Below the pieces are notes generated by a model that worked only from the letters and a program-made list of their open reading frames with translations, did no database searches and had not been told where the DNA came from. 64,000 bases of DNA from Polaromonas eurypsychrophila (GTDB taxonomy: Bacteria > Pseudomonadota > Gammaproteobacteria > Burkholderiales > Burkholderiaceae_C). The position numbers and the translations under genes were made by a program. Location: assembly GCF_014641715.1 (NCBI RefSeq), contig NZ_BMIG01000012.1, positions 61,448-125,447 of the forward strand, given 5' to 3'. Below, one piece after another: positions 17,093 through 25,480 of this stretch; position 1 is the first letter of the stretch; the number at the start of each line of letters is the position of its first letter.

Positions 17093-17830
17093 ATGGTCAC
17101 TATGCAACTTCAGGACATTCTTTTTTCCCAGGGCTTCGGCACGCGGCGCGTCTGCGCCGGGCTGGTTCAACAGGGTTTTGTGGCTGTAGCCCATGTCCCC
17201 TTTGAGGATCCTGCTATGAAATTCGTAGTGGACGGGCTGCAGTTCACGGTTCAGGGTGTGGACTGGGCCTACCACGCCAAGGCCTATTTGATGCTGCACA
17301 AGCCCGCGGGGTATGAGTGTTCGCAAAAACCCAGCACCTATCCCAGCATCTACACCTTGCTGCCGGCTCCTATCCGTCAACGTGGCGGCGGCGCGGCGGC
17401 CGGGGTGCAGGCGGTCGGGCGGCTGGACCAGGACACCACCGGCCTGCTGCTGCTGTCGGACGACGGCAAGTTCATCCACCGCATGAGCTCGCCCAAACAC
17501 CATGTGCCCAAGGTCTATGAGGTGCGGGCGAAACACCCGGTCGACGACAAACAGGTCGCGAAATTGCTGGGTGGCGTGGTGCTGGATGACGATCCGAAGC
17601 CCGTGCGCGCCGCCGCCTGCGAGAAAACCGGCGAGCAGACGCTGAGCCTGACCCTGACCGAAGGCAAGTACCACCAGGTCAAACGCATGATTGCCGCTGT
17701 CGGCAACCGGGTCGAAGAGGTCGGCGGCCTGCACCGCGCACGCATCGGTTTGCTGGACTTGCCGGCCGACCTGTTGCCGGGTCAGTGGCGCTGGCTGACG
17801 GCGCAGGACCTGGCCGCGATCTCAGCTTGA
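17093..17830 (+). CDS. rsuA: Pseudouridine synthase, RsuA/RluE/RluF family
   Basis: A 245-residue protein. The N-terminus (LQDILFSQGFGTRRVCAGLV) is a short S4 RNA-binding domain. The catalytic motif GRLDQDTTGLLLLSDDG, with the catalytic Asp, is near residue 107, and KVYEVRAKHPV and EGKYHQVKRMIAAVGNRVE complete the RsuA-type fold. RsuA isomerises uridine 516 in 16S rRNA; RluE and RluF act on 23S rRNA and share the same signature, so the exact site is a guess. I chose ATG 17093 since the S4 domain begins there. The gene is divergent from the PLD gene. Confidence 0.85.
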   Translation: MVTMQLQDILFSQGFGTRRVCAGLVQQGFVAVAHVPFEDPAMKFVVDGLQFTVQGVDWAYHAKAYLMLHKPAGYECSQKPSTYPSIYTLLPAPIRQRGGGAAAGVQAVGRLDQDTTGLLLLSDDGKFIHRMSSPKHHVPKVYEVRAKHPVDDKQVAKLLGGVVLDDDPKPVRAAACEKTGEQTLSLTLTEGKYHQVKRMIAAVGNRVEEVGGLHRARIGLLDLPADLLPGQWRWLTAQDLAAISA

Positions 17831-17847
17831 GATTGTCGGTTGACCAT

Positions 17848-17905
17848 AAAAATGGCCTCCAGCCCATAGCTGGCCTGCGTGAGCAGCTATTTATTCGATA
17901 GCGAA
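17848..17905 (+). repeat. Dispersed intergenic repeat (family 2), copy A
   Basis: Contains TGGCCTCCAGCCCATA then GAGCAGCTATTTATTCGATA. The same 16-base core, in reverse, is inside tctD (59766-59815), and related copies occur at 29396-29450 and 57354-57409. Confidence 0.75.
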
Positions 17906-17913
17906 AATAAAAC

Positions 17914-18693
17914 TCAAGACAGTGGCTGCAGGAAGGTCGAAACCGCCTCCAGCGTGCGCTCCGGCTGGTCGCGTTGCGGCGAATGCCCGCAGCCGGTCAG
18001 CCGCAGTTGCACGGTCTGCGGCGCGGCCAGCGCCAGTTCGTCGAGTTGGGCCATCGTGCCGTATTCGTCGTCCAGGCCCTGAATGCCCAGCAGCGGGGCG
18101 CTGATGCGCTGGCAATCGGCGCGGATGTCGAAGCGGCGAAAGCCTGGTGAGAGCCAGACATCGTTCCATTGCCAGAAGGCGCCGTCCACATCGGCATGGT
18201 GGCGGGCCAGTTTGTCACGCAGCCCGCCGGTCTCAAAAGCAGCTGTGGCCGCGGCAATGGCGCGCACAGCGATGTCCTCGACCACCAGGTGTGGCGCCAT
18301 TGCGATGGTCGCTGTCACCGGATGCCGGGAGGCGTGGAGCAGGGCGATGCTGGCACCGTCCGAATGGCCCAGCAGCACCGGCCGGACGATGCCCAGCGCC
18401 TCCAGCAGCGCCGGCAGCACCTCCCAGGCTTCGCGGTGCATGTAGTCGGGGAGCAGGCGGCCGCTGCCGCGCACATCGGGCACAGCGTCGGACTGACCGT
18501 AACCGCGCCGCGAATACACGATCCCGGCCCGGCCGGTGGCCTCGCACACGGATTGCGGCCAACTGCGGCCGCGCTGGGTCCAGAGGCTGACCGATCCCAG
18601 GCCCTCGTGCAGGAAAACCAGCGGCGCTTTGCCATCCGGCCCGGCGATCTGTTGCAGCTCGAGGCGCACCCCCTGAATGTCTACAAAGTTCAT
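17914..18693 (-). CDS. Alpha/beta fold hydrolase
   Basis: A 259-residue alpha/beta hydrolase. The oxyanion loop LVFLHEGLGS is near residue 25, the nucleophile elbow GHSDGAS near 109, GLDDEYG holds the likely acid near 205, and GCGHSPQRDQPE carries the catalytic His near 234. The HEGLG variant of the HGxG loop is common in a group annotated as alpha/beta hydrolases of unknown substrate. No signal peptide. It stands alone between convergent rsuA and the divergent beta-propeller gene. Confidence 0.85.
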   Translation of the reverse strand: MNFVDIQGVRLELQQIAGPDGKAPLVFLHEGLGSVSLWTQRGRSWPQSVCEATGRAGIVYSRRGYGQSDAVPDVRGSGRLLPDYMHREAWEVLPALLEALGIVRPVLLGHSDGASIALLHASRHPVTATIAMAPHLVVEDIAVRAIAAATAAFETGGLRDKLARHHADVDGAFWQWNDVWLSPGFRRFDIRADCQRISAPLLGIQGLDDEYGTMAQLDELALAAPQTVQLRLTGCGHSPQRDQPERTLEAVSTFLQPLS

Positions 18694-18787
18694 CGCCTCA
18701 TCGTAAAGGATGTAAGCGGCTTGCCGCCCTGGCGCGTTAGGTCAGGCCAGCCCGCTACACTTGCCAGTCGCCAGAAGAAAGTCTTTT

Positions 18788-19774
18788 GTGAACCTGTCCC
18801 TCCGTTTGTTTGCTGCGGCCCTGTGCTGCCTGTCGGGTGTCGCCGCCATGCCTGTCCTGGCTCAGCCTGCGCCGCTGTTTGTGCTCAATTCGCTGGACGC
18901 GAATGTCAGCGTCATCAACCCGCTGACCTGGACCGAAACCAAACGCATTGCCACCGGCAAGGAGCCGCACCACATTTACCTCACGCCCGATGAAAAGTCG
19001 GTGATTGTGGCCAATGCGCTGTCCGACACCCTGACCTTCATTGATCCGAAAACCGCCGAGGTCCAACGCGTGATCCCCGGCATCCTGGACCCCTACCAGC
19101 TGCGCTTCTCGCCGGACATGAAATGGTTTGTCACGGCAGCCAATCGCCTGAACCACATCGATATCTACCGCTGGGACGGCAGCAATATCACCCTGGTCAA
19201 ACGCGTGGCCACCGGCAAGACGCCCAGCCATTTGTGGATAGACAGCAAAAGCACCACGGTGTATTCGACCATGCAGGACAGCGACGAGCTGATTGCGCTG
19301 GACCTCGCGACCCAGACCATCAAGTGGCGCACGGCCACCGGCTCCATCCCGGCCGACCTGTATGGCAGCGCCGACGACAAGCTGATCCTGGTCGGTCTGA
19401 CCGGCGGCGACACGGTCGAGGTGTTTGACGTGAGCGGCAAGCAGCCGCAGCGCACGCGGGTGATCAAGACTGGCGCCGGCGCACACGCCTTTCGCGCGCT
19501 CGGCGACGGCCGCCACGTGCTGATCAGCAACCGCGTGGCCAATAGCATCAGCAAGATTGACCTGCAGACCCTGACCGTGGTGGACAACTACCCGGCGCCT
19601 GGCGGGCCAGACTGTATGGAGGTTTCGCGCGACGGCAAGCTGATTTACGTCACTTCACGCTGGGCGCGCAAACTCACGGTGATCGACATGGCCAGCCGCA
19701 AGGTGGTGCGCCAGGTCAATGTTGGAAAGAGCCCTCATGGGGTCTGGACGCTGGATCACGCGCCTAGGCAATAG
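18788..19774 (+). CDS. YVTN family beta-propeller protein, secreted
   Basis: A 328-residue protein if started at GTG 18788, which gives a clean signal peptide (LSLRLFAAALCCLSGVAAMPVLAQ); TTG 18761 would add nine residues. The mature part has repeated blades of about 42 residues with the pattern V.V.D..T..V...I.TG..P, for example VSVINPLTWTETKRIATGKEP and LTVIDMASRKVVRQVNVG. This is the YVTN beta-propeller fold, often used for protein contacts or cofactor handling in the periplasm. The exact role is unknown. It is followed by a repeat and then by a deacetylase gene on the same strand. Confidence 0.85.
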   Translation: MNLSLRLFAAALCCLSGVAAMPVLAQPAPLFVLNSLDANVSVINPLTWTETKRIATGKEPHHIYLTPDEKSVIVANALSDTLTFIDPKTAEVQRVIPGILDPYQLRFSPDMKWFVTAANRLNHIDIYRWDGSNITLVKRVATGKTPSHLWIDSKSTTVYSTMQDSDELIALDLATQTIKWRTATGSIPADLYGSADDKLILVGLTGGDTVEVFDVSGKQPQRTRVIKTGAGAHAFRALGDGRHVLISNRVANSISKIDLQTLTVVDNYPAPGGPDCMEVSRDGKLIYVTSRWARKLTVIDMASRKVVRQVNVGKSPHGVWTLDHAPRQ

Positions 19775-19777
19775 GCC

Positions 19778-19862
19778 CCCACGCTCCGCCGCTGCGCGGG
19801 TCGCTGCCCCCCGAGGGGGCGCTGCGCCTGCGGACCGGCGGAGCCGGACCCGCGGCCCCGGC
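19778..19862 (+). repeat. GC-rich intergenic repeat (family 1), copy A
   Basis: Reads CCCCACGCTCCGCCGCTGCG, then GCTGCCCCCCGAGGGGGCGC and GCGGACCGGCGGAGCCGGAC. A near copy lies at 28984-29076, and a reversed, tripled version sits inside the fatty acid hydroxylase gene. The CCCCCCGAGGGGGC core forms a hairpin. Confidence 0.85.
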
Positions 19863-20699
19863 TTGACTTTCCGTCCCTGGCGGGCGTGGCTCGCTATGGT
19901 TTTGGTAGCTGTTGGGCTAGGACCGGCGTGGGCTGATGGCTGTTTTGATACCCAGGGCAAGGCGGGCAAGCCGGTGTACCTGACCCTGGACACCGGCCAC
20001 ATGGGAGTGGCGCCGTTGATGGCGGACATCCTCAACAAGCACCAGGTCAAGGTCACGTTTTTCGGCGCCAACGAACGTACGCAGACCGGCGACGGCAGCC
20101 TGGGCAAGGACTGGGCGCCGTGGTGGAAGGCGCGCGCCGCCGAAGGCCATGCGTTTGCCTCACACACTTTCGACCACACTTACTGGCGCGCAGACGTCGG
20201 CTCCGACCAGTTCAGGGTGCGTCCCTCCGCTGGGCCTTCGGAAGGCAAGGAGTCGGTCTGGACCGCCGCCCAGTACTGCGCCGAAATTGCCAAAGCCGGC
20301 AGCCGGCTCGAAGAGCTCACCGGCAAAAAGCCGCTGCCGCTGTTCCGTGCGCCTGGCGGCAAGATCTCACCCAGGCTGCTGGCCGCCGCCAAAACCTGCG
20401 GCTACGAGCATGTGGGCTGGTCGCCGGCGGGTTTTCTCGGGGACGAGCTGTCCAGCGAGGCGTATCCCAACGACCAGCTGCTTAAAAAAGCGCTGCGTGA
20501 TATCCGCTCTGGCGACATCCTGCTGGCGCATCTGGGTATCTGGTCGCGCAAAGACCCTTGGGCGCCGGCAGTGCTGGAGCCACTGATCACCGACCTGAAA
20601 GCGCGCGGTTTCTGTTTTGCGACCTTGCGCGAACACCCCCGTTACCAGACCTGGATTGCGCAACAGTCTGGCCAGGCGCCGGCCCCGGCGGCAAAATAA
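19863..20699 (+). CDS. Polysaccharide deacetylase family protein (NodB domain), exported
   Basis: A 278-residue protein if started at TTG 19863, which gives a full signal peptide (FRPWRAWLAMVLVAVGLGPAWA); ATG 19896 would cut into it. NodB-domain motifs: YLTLDTGHMG (motif 1), ASHTFDHTYW with two metal-binding His (motif 2), LFRAPGGK (motif 3) and LLAHLGIWS near the end. Family enzymes remove acetyl groups from cell-wall or capsular sugars outside the cell. Motif 1 has LDTG instead of the classical FDDG, so one metal-ligand Asp is Thr. It ends 4 bp before the hydroxylase gene and is probably co-transcribed with it. Confidence 0.82.
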   Translation: MTFRPWRAWLAMVLVAVGLGPAWADGCFDTQGKAGKPVYLTLDTGHMGVAPLMADILNKHQVKVTFFGANERTQTGDGSLGKDWAPWWKARAAEGHAFASHTFDHTYWRADVGSDQFRVRPSAGPSEGKESVWTAAQYCAEIAKAGSRLEELTGKKPLPLFRAPGGKISPRLLAAAKTCGYEHVGWSPAGFLGDELSSEAYPNDQLLKKALRDIRSGDILLAHLGIWSRKDPWAPAVLEPLITDLKARGFCFATLREHPRYQTWIAQQSGQAPAPAAK

Positions 20700-20703
20700 G
20701 CGC

Positions 20704-21900
20704 ATGGACAGCCTGGAGAGCCTTTTTTCGACCGCGCAGCAATGGCTGTTTGAGAGCGCCGTGCAGCCGGCGATGTTTGCGCTGGGTCTGGGCAATCTGC
20801 TTGAAACCGGCTATGAAGCCACCGCCTGGTTCATGGTTGGCCTGATCCAGATCCTGATTTTGCTGGCCGTGGTTGGCCCGCTGCAGCGCTGGCGCCCGGT
20901 CGAGCCGGTGACGGACCGCGCGACGATTCGCACCGACATCCTCTACACCCTGATTCACCGTCTCGGTCTGTTCCGCATCGCGCTGTTCTTCACGCTGGAG
21001 CCATGGTTCGACGAGTTGTTCGGCATGGCGCGCACGTCCGGTTACGGCACCTTCCACCTCGACCAGCTCTGGCCGGGCGTGACGGACAACGCGGTCGTCA
21101 GCCTGCTCATCTACCTCGTGGTATTCGACTTTATTGCCTACTGGACGCACCGCGGCCAGCACCAGATCGAATGGTGGTGGCGCCTGCATTCGCTGCACCA
21201 TGCGCAGCGGCAGATGACGATGTGGAGCGACAACCGCAACCATTTCCTCGACGACATCATCGTGGACGTGATCGTGGTGCTGGTCGCGCAACTGATCGGT
21301 GTGGCGCCGGGCCAGTTCATCGCCATTGTGGCGCTGACCCAGCTCAGTGAAAGCTTCCAGCACGCCAACCTCAAGCTCTGGTTCGGCCGTGTCGGCGAGC
21401 GCCTGTGGGTCAGCCCGCGTTTTCACCGGCTGCACCACAGCATAGGCCTGGGCCATGAAACCCCGGTGCGCCTGAGGCGCGAGGGACCCGACGTCGCCGG
21501 GCCGCCCCAAGACGGGAGCGCCCCCCTGGGGGGCAGAGAGGCGGAGCCGAACGTGGGGGCCGTCAAACTCGCCGGGCCGCCCCAAGACGGGAGCGCCCCC
21601 CTGGGGGGCAGAGAGGCGGAGCCGAACGTGGGGGCCGTCAAACTCGCCGGGCCGCCCCAAGACGGGAGCGCCCCCCTGGGGGGCAGAGAGGCGGCGCCGA
21701 ACGTGGGGGCCTTCAAACTCGGCGGCTACAACTTCGGCGTGCTGCTGCCCTGGTGGGACGTGCTGTTTGGCACCGCCAACTTTGAGCAGCGCTACGACCC
21801 CACCGGCATCCGCGACCAGGTCGAGCAGTTGCGCGACTACGGCAGCGGCTTCTGGTCGCAGCAGTGGCTGGGGTTGAAACGGCTGGTTGGTCGCGCCTGA
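20704..21900 (+). CDS. Fatty acid hydroxylase/sterol desaturase family membrane protein with tandem insert
   Basis: A 398-residue integral membrane diiron protein (PF04116). It has about four membrane segments and three His boxes: THRGQH, HSLHHAQRQ and FHRLHH. Members oxidise fatty acyl or sterol-like lipids using O2. Between the third His box region (IGLGHETP) and the conserved YNFGVLLPWWDVLFGT, residues 265-339 consist of three 25-residue repeats beginning AGPPQDGSAPLGG, encoded by three 75-bp DNA units in frame. Normal relatives have a short loop there, so the insert probably sits in a cytoplasmic loop and may be tolerated. All His boxes are intact. Confidence 0.87.
   Translation: MDSLESLFSTAQQWLFESAVQPAMFALGLGNLLETGYEATAWFMVGLIQILILLAVVGPLQRWRPVEPVTDRATIRTDILYTLIHRLGLFRIALFFTLEPWFDELFGMARTSGYGTFHLDQLWPGVTDNAVVSLLIYLVVFDFIAYWTHRGQHQIEWWWRLHSLHHAQRQMTMWSDNRNHFLDDIIVDVIVVLVAQLIGVAPGQFIAIVALTQLSESFQHANLKLWFGRVGERLWVSPRFHRLHHSIGLGHETPVRLRREGPDVAGPPQDGSAPLGGREAEPNVGAVKLAGPPQDGSAPLGGREAEPNVGAVKLAGPPQDGSAPLGGREAAPNVGAFKLGGYNFGVLLPWWDVLFGTANFEQRYDPTGIRDQVEQLRDYGSGFWSQQWLGLKRLVGRA
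21496..21720 (+). repeat. Three tandem 75-bp repeats inside a coding region
   Basis: Units 21496-21570, 21571-21645 and 21646-21720. The first two are identical and the third differs at two bases (GAG to GCG and GTC to TTC). On the minus strand each unit reads like intergenic repeat family 1 (CCCCCACGTTCGGCTCCGCC, then TGCCCCCCAGGGGGGCGCT). The length is divisible by three, so the frame is kept. Confidence 0.95.
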
Positions 21901-21926
21901 CTACGGCGGCGGGTTATCCTCAGACT

Positions 21927-22844
21927 ATGGGCAAGCTTCTCGATTCTTTCTGGCGCGCGGTGGCGTACTGCCTGCACCCGCGGGTGATTGCGCTGTCGGT
22001 GCTGCCGCTGGTCATCATGGTGGTGCTGTCGTTGGGCCTGGGCTACTTCTTCTGGGACGATGCGCTGTCCGCCGTGCGGGCTGGCCTGGAAAGCTGGGAG
22101 CTGCTGGGCACCATGGCACGCTGGCTGGAAGGCCTGGGCCTGGGCAACTTGCGTGTGGTGCTGGCACCAACGATTTTGCTGTTCCTGAGCATCCCGGTGA
22201 TCGTCATCGTGGCGCTGCTGTTCGTCGCGATCCTGATGACACCGGCCATGGTGGCGCTGGTGGCCGAACGGCGCTTTCCGGAGTTGGAGCGCAAACGGGG
22301 CGGCTCGCTGCTTGCGAGCCTGTTCTGGTCGCTGGGCTCGACCGTGCTGGCCGCCGTCGCACTCGTCATTTCCATCCCTCTGTGGCTGATCCCGCCGCTG
22401 ATACTGATCCTGCCGCCGCTGATCTGGGGCTGGCTGACCTACCGCGTGATGTCTTATGACGCGCTGGTTGACCATGCCAGCGCCGAAGAGCGGCGCGAAA
22501 TCTTCCGGCGCCACCGCGGCAGCCTGCTGGGCATCGGCGTGCTCAGCGGCTACCTGGGCGCCGCGCCCAGCCTGCTGTGGGCCTCGGGCGCGATGTTCAT
22601 TGCCATGGCGCCGCTGCTGGTACCGGTAGCGATCTGGCTGTACACGCTGGTGTTTGCCTTTTCCTCGCTCTGGTTTGCCCATTACTGCCTGGCTGCGCTG
22701 GAGCAACTTCGCAAGCAAAACAATGCCCTGGCCCCCGAACCGCTTGCGCAAGCAGCTATTGAATCCATAGCAAACGAGGTGTTGCCGGCAGCCGCAGCCG
22801 GCGCGCCTGCACCCGGCTTTGGCGCCCCTGGACAGCAGTCCTGA
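21927..22844 (+). CDS. EI24 domain membrane protein (CysZ-like)
   Basis: A 305-residue membrane protein of the EI24/CysZ family (PF07264). Strongly hydrophobic segments lie at about residues 20-45, 75-105, 135-175 and 215-250. RVMSYDALVDHASAEERREI is the conserved cytoplasmic loop of this family. CysZ-type members let sulfate into the cell; most family members in Burkholderiales are uncharacterised. I chose ATG 21927 over a longer frame inside the previous gene. The C-terminal tail (QAAIESIANEVLP) is encoded by DNA that resembles part of intergenic repeat family 2, so the end of the protein may derive from a repeat insertion. Confidence 0.8.
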   Translation: MGKLLDSFWRAVAYCLHPRVIALSVLPLVIMVVLSLGLGYFFWDDALSAVRAGLESWELLGTMARWLEGLGLGNLRVVLAPTILLFLSIPVIVIVALLFVAILMTPAMVALVAERRFPELERKRGGSLLASLFWSLGSTVLAAVALVISIPLWLIPPLILILPPLIWGWLTYRVMSYDALVDHASAEERREIFRRHRGSLLGIGVLSGYLGAAPSLLWASGAMFIAMAPLLVPVAIWLYTLVFAFSSLWFAHYCLAALEQLRKQNNALAPEPLAQAAIESIANEVLPAAAAGAPAPGFGAPGQQS

Positions 22845-22871
22845 TCCCTTTCTTTTTTTCCTGAATTCACC

Positions 22872-23696
22872 ATGAGCATCTCTTTCGGTCTGGTCATCGT
22901 TGGTGACGAAATCCTCTCGGGCAAACGCGCCGACAAACACATGCCCAAAGTGATTGAACTGCTGGGCGCGCGGGGCTTGCAGCTCGCGTATGCCGACTAT
23001 GTGGGCGACGACCCGGCACGCATCACCGCCGTGCTGGCGCGTGCCTTTGCCGCCGCACGTAATTCGGGCGACGTGGTGTTTTCCTGTGGCGGCATAGGCG
23101 CGACGCCGGACGACCACACGCGCCAGTGCGCCGCCGCGGCGCTGGATGTGGAGCTGGCCCTGCACCCCGAGGCCGAACGCCTGATTCGCGAACGTATGCA
23201 GGACATCGCGAAAGAGCAGGGCGTGCCCTACGAGCCGGACCGCCACGACAATATCCACCGCCTGAACATGGGCATGTTCCCGGTAGGGGCTGCCATCATC
23301 CCGAACCCGTACAACAAGATTCCCGGTTTCAGGGTCCAGGCCGGCGCCGGCGCCGTCCACTTTGTTCCAGGATTCCCGGTCATGGCCTGGCCCATGGTAG
23401 AGGCAGTGCTGGACACGCATTACGCCCATCTGCACCAAAAATCAGCCTGGACGGAGAAATCGGTGATCGTCATGGGCTCCATGGAAGCGGCGCTGACGCC
23501 ATTGATGCTCGCGATTGAAGCAGGGCACAGCGGCGTCAAGGTGTTCAGCCTGCCCAGCGTTGATCACCCCGACTACGGTCGCCATATTGAGCTGGGTGTC
23601 AAAGGGGCCCCCGAGGCCGTGAACGCGGCTTTTCCGGCCCTGCTGGCAGGTCTGCACGCATTTAACGCCAAGCTCGGCCCCGAATTGGTGCGTTGA
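22872..23696 (+). CDS. MoCF-domain (molybdopterin-binding/CinA-like) protein
   Basis: A 274-residue protein with an N-terminal MoCF_biosynth domain (PF00994): LVIVGDEILSGKRADKHMP at about 5-24 and VVFSCGGIGATPDDHTRQ at about 66-83, the signature shared by CinA, MoaB and MogA. It lacks the C-terminal deamidase domain of full-length CinA. Proteins of this length in Burkholderiales are annotated as competence/damage-inducible protein A-like or molybdopterin-binding. Biochemical role uncertain: CinA N-domains hydrolyse ADP-ribose or pyridine-nucleotide compounds. It lies just before the glnA promoter. Confidence 0.83.
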   Translation: MSISFGLVIVGDEILSGKRADKHMPKVIELLGARGLQLAYADYVGDDPARITAVLARAFAAARNSGDVVFSCGGIGATPDDHTRQCAAAALDVELALHPEAERLIRERMQDIAKEQGVPYEPDRHDNIHRLNMGMFPVGAAIIPNPYNKIPGFRVQAGAGAVHFVPGFPVMAWPMVEAVLDTHYAHLHQKSAWTEKSVIVMGSMEAALTPLMLAIEAGHSGVKVFSLPSVDHPDYGRHIELGVKGAPEAVNAAFPALLAGLHAFNAKLGPELVR

Positions 23697-23701
23697 ATAA
23701 T

Positions 23702-23743
23702 TGCACCAATGATGTGCATTTTGGTTTGCACGCGATTGGTGCC
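23702..23743 (+). promoter_or_regulatory. Two NtrC binding sites upstream of glnA
   Basis: Site 1 at 23702-23718 is TGCACC-AATGA-TGTGCA, 11 of 12 to the NtrC consensus TGCACC-N5-GGTGCA. Site 2 at 23727-23743 is TGCACG-CGATT-GGTGCC, 10 of 12. They lie about 130-170 bp upstream of the predicted transcription start, the usual distance for NtrC enhancers, and their starts are 25 bp apart. Confidence 0.85.
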
Positions 23744-23848
23744 TGAAAAATTCGGCAATTTTTCGAGCCGGTGGCCGGATGGCATGCTTATCGGCGCCAA
23801 GATAGCGGCACAATCGCAGGCTTGGCAGAAAAAAAGCGCCATTGGTGG

Positions 23849-23864
23849 TGGCACAAAACGTGCA
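23849..23864 (+). promoter_or_regulatory. Sigma-54 promoter of glnA
   Basis: TGGCAC-AAAAC-GTGCA matches the -24/-12 consensus TGGCAC-N5-TTGCA with one mismatch and the required GG-N10-GC spacing. Transcription should start near 23875, giving a leader of about 40 bases before the glnA ATG. Confidence 0.85.
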
Positions 23865-23916
23865 TCCACCGAAGCCGAAAGTATTTTTAACAACCATCCA
23901 GCAACAGGAGATTCTG

Positions 23917-25332
23917 ATGGCAAAGACCGTCGCAGACGTCATGAAAATGGTCAAGGAAAACGAAGTCAAGTTTGTTGACTTCCGTTTTACCGACACTCGG
24001 GGCAAAGAGCAGCACGTGACCGTGCCGGTGTCCCATTTTGACGAAGACAAATTCACCTCGGGCCATGCCTTCGACGGCTCCTCCGTGGCAGGCTGGAAGG
24101 GCATTGAAGCTTCCGACATGCAATTGATGCCCGACCCGAAAACGGCCAACATCGACCCTTTCTTCGAAGAAACCACGCTGTTCATGAGCTGCGACGTGCT
24201 CGAGCCCGCCGACGGCAAGGCCTACGACCGCGACCCGCGCTCCATCGCTCAGCGCGCCGAGGCTTACCTCAAGGCCTCCGGTCTGGGCGACACCGCCTAC
24301 TTCGGCCCCGAGCCAGAGTTTTTCATCTTCGACGACGTGCGCTGGAACACCGACATGTCGGGCACCTTCTTCAAGATCGAAGAATACGAAGCCCCCTGGA
24401 ATTCGGGCGCCAAGCTCGAAGGCGGCAACCGCGGCCACCGTCCGACCGTCAAGGGCGGCTACTTCCCCGTGCCTCCGGTCGACAGCACGCAGGACATGCG
24501 CGCCGAAATGTCCCTGATCCTCGAATCGCTGGGCATCCCGGTTGAAGTGTTCCACCACGAAGTGGCCGGCGCCGGCCAGAACGAGATCGGCACCAAGTTC
24601 AGCACGCTGGTCCAGCGCGCCGACTGGACGCAGATCCTCAAGTACGTTGTGCAAAACGTGGCCAATGCCTACGGCAAGACCGCCACCTTTATGCCCAAGC
24701 CCATCGTTGGCGACAACGGTTCCGGCATGCACGTGCACCAGTCGATCTGGAAAGACGGCAAAAACCTGTTCGCCGGCGACGGTTATGCGGGCCTGTCTGA
24801 CTTTGCGCTGTACTACATCGGCGGCATCATCAAACACGCCCGTGCCTTGAACGCCATCACCAACCCCGGCACCAACAGCTACAAGCGCCTGGTTCCCGGT
24901 TACGAGGCACCGGTCAAGCTGGCTTACTCGGCCAAAAACCGCTCGGCATCGATCCGCATTCCTTACGTCGCCAACCCCAAAGGCCGCCGTATCGAGGCGC
25001 GTTTCCCCGACCCACTGATGAACCCTTACCTGGGCTTCTCGGCCCTGATGATGGCTGGTCTCGATGGCGTGGAAAACAAGATCCATCCCGGCGAAGCCGC
25101 CACCAAGGACCTGTATCATCTGCCGCCCGAGGAAGATGCGCTGGTGCCAACCGTCTGCCACAGCCTGGACCAGGCGCTGGACTGCCTCGACGTGGGCCGC
25201 AGCTTCCTGACCAAGGGCGGTGTGTTCACCGACAGCATGATCGACGCCTATATCGAACTGAAAATGGGTGAAGTGACGCGCCTGCGCCAGGCCACGCACC
25301 CGATCGAGTTTGAGATGTATTACTCACTGTAA
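23917..25332 (+). CDS. glnA: Glutamine synthetase type I
   Basis: A 471-residue GSI, which makes glutamine from glutamate, ammonium and ATP in a cytoplasmic dodecamer. ATG 23917 follows CAGGAG and gives the standard N-terminus [20 protein letters not shown]. Motifs: [48 protein letters not shown] (ATP-binding loop) and the adenylylation site NLYHL-type DLYHLPPEE with Tyr at residue 400. The upstream NtrC sites and sigma-54 promoter, with ntrB and ntrC 1-2 kb downstream, show classical nitrogen control. A strong terminator follows it. Confidence 0.98.
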   Translation: MAKTVADVMKMVKENEVKFVDFRFTDTRGKEQHVTVPVSHFDEDKFTSGHAFDGSSVAGWKGIEASDMQLMPDPKTANIDPFFEETTLFMSCDVLEPADGKAYDRDPRSIAQRAEAYLKASGLGDTAYFGPEPEFFIFDDVRWNTDMSGTFFKIEEYEAPWNSGAKLEGGNRGHRPTVKGGYFPVPPVDSTQDMRAEMSLILESLGIPVEVFHHEVAGAGQNEIGTKFSTLVQRADWTQILKYVVQNVANAYGKTATFMPKPIVGDNGSGMHVHQSIWKDGKNLFAGDGYAGLSDFALYYIGGIIKHARALNAITNPGTNSYKRLVPGYEAPVKLAYSAKNRSASIRIPYVANPKGRRIEARFPDPLMNPYLGFSALMMAGLDGVENKIHPGEAATKDLYHLPPEEDALVPTVCHSLDQALDCLDVGRSFLTKGGVFTDSMIDAYIELKMGEVTRLRQATHPIEFEMYYSL

Positions 25333-25351
25333 TTTTTTACAGTCTGTGGTC

Positions 25352-25382
25352 AAAAAAGGACGGCGCAAGCCGTCCTTTTTTA
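25352..25382 (+). terminator. Rho-independent terminator after glnA
   Basis: AAAAGGACGGC and GCCGTCCTTTT form an 11-bp stem with a GCAA tetraloop and a T run. It separates glnA from the small exported protein gene and ntrBC. Confidence 0.95.
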
Positions 25383-25480
25383 TTTCCCAGCAGGGTTATC
25401 AATGGCAGGATTTTGCTTTTCTTACCCTTTGCAGGATACTGACAGACTGTCCAAGCCTTAACAGGCACTTGGGGTTACGT

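Noticed and set aside
21496..21720. Regular direct repeats as a CRISPR array
   Set aside because: The units are directly adjacent with no spacers, in frame inside a gene, and match an intergenic repeat family.
21837..23438. 533-codon minus-strand frame over the EI24 and MoCF genes
   Set aside because: Spans two well-supported plus-strand genes and looks like a high-GC shadow.
23887..25299. 470-codon minus-strand frame across glnA
   Set aside because: Antisense shadow of a perfectly conserved glutamine synthetase gene.
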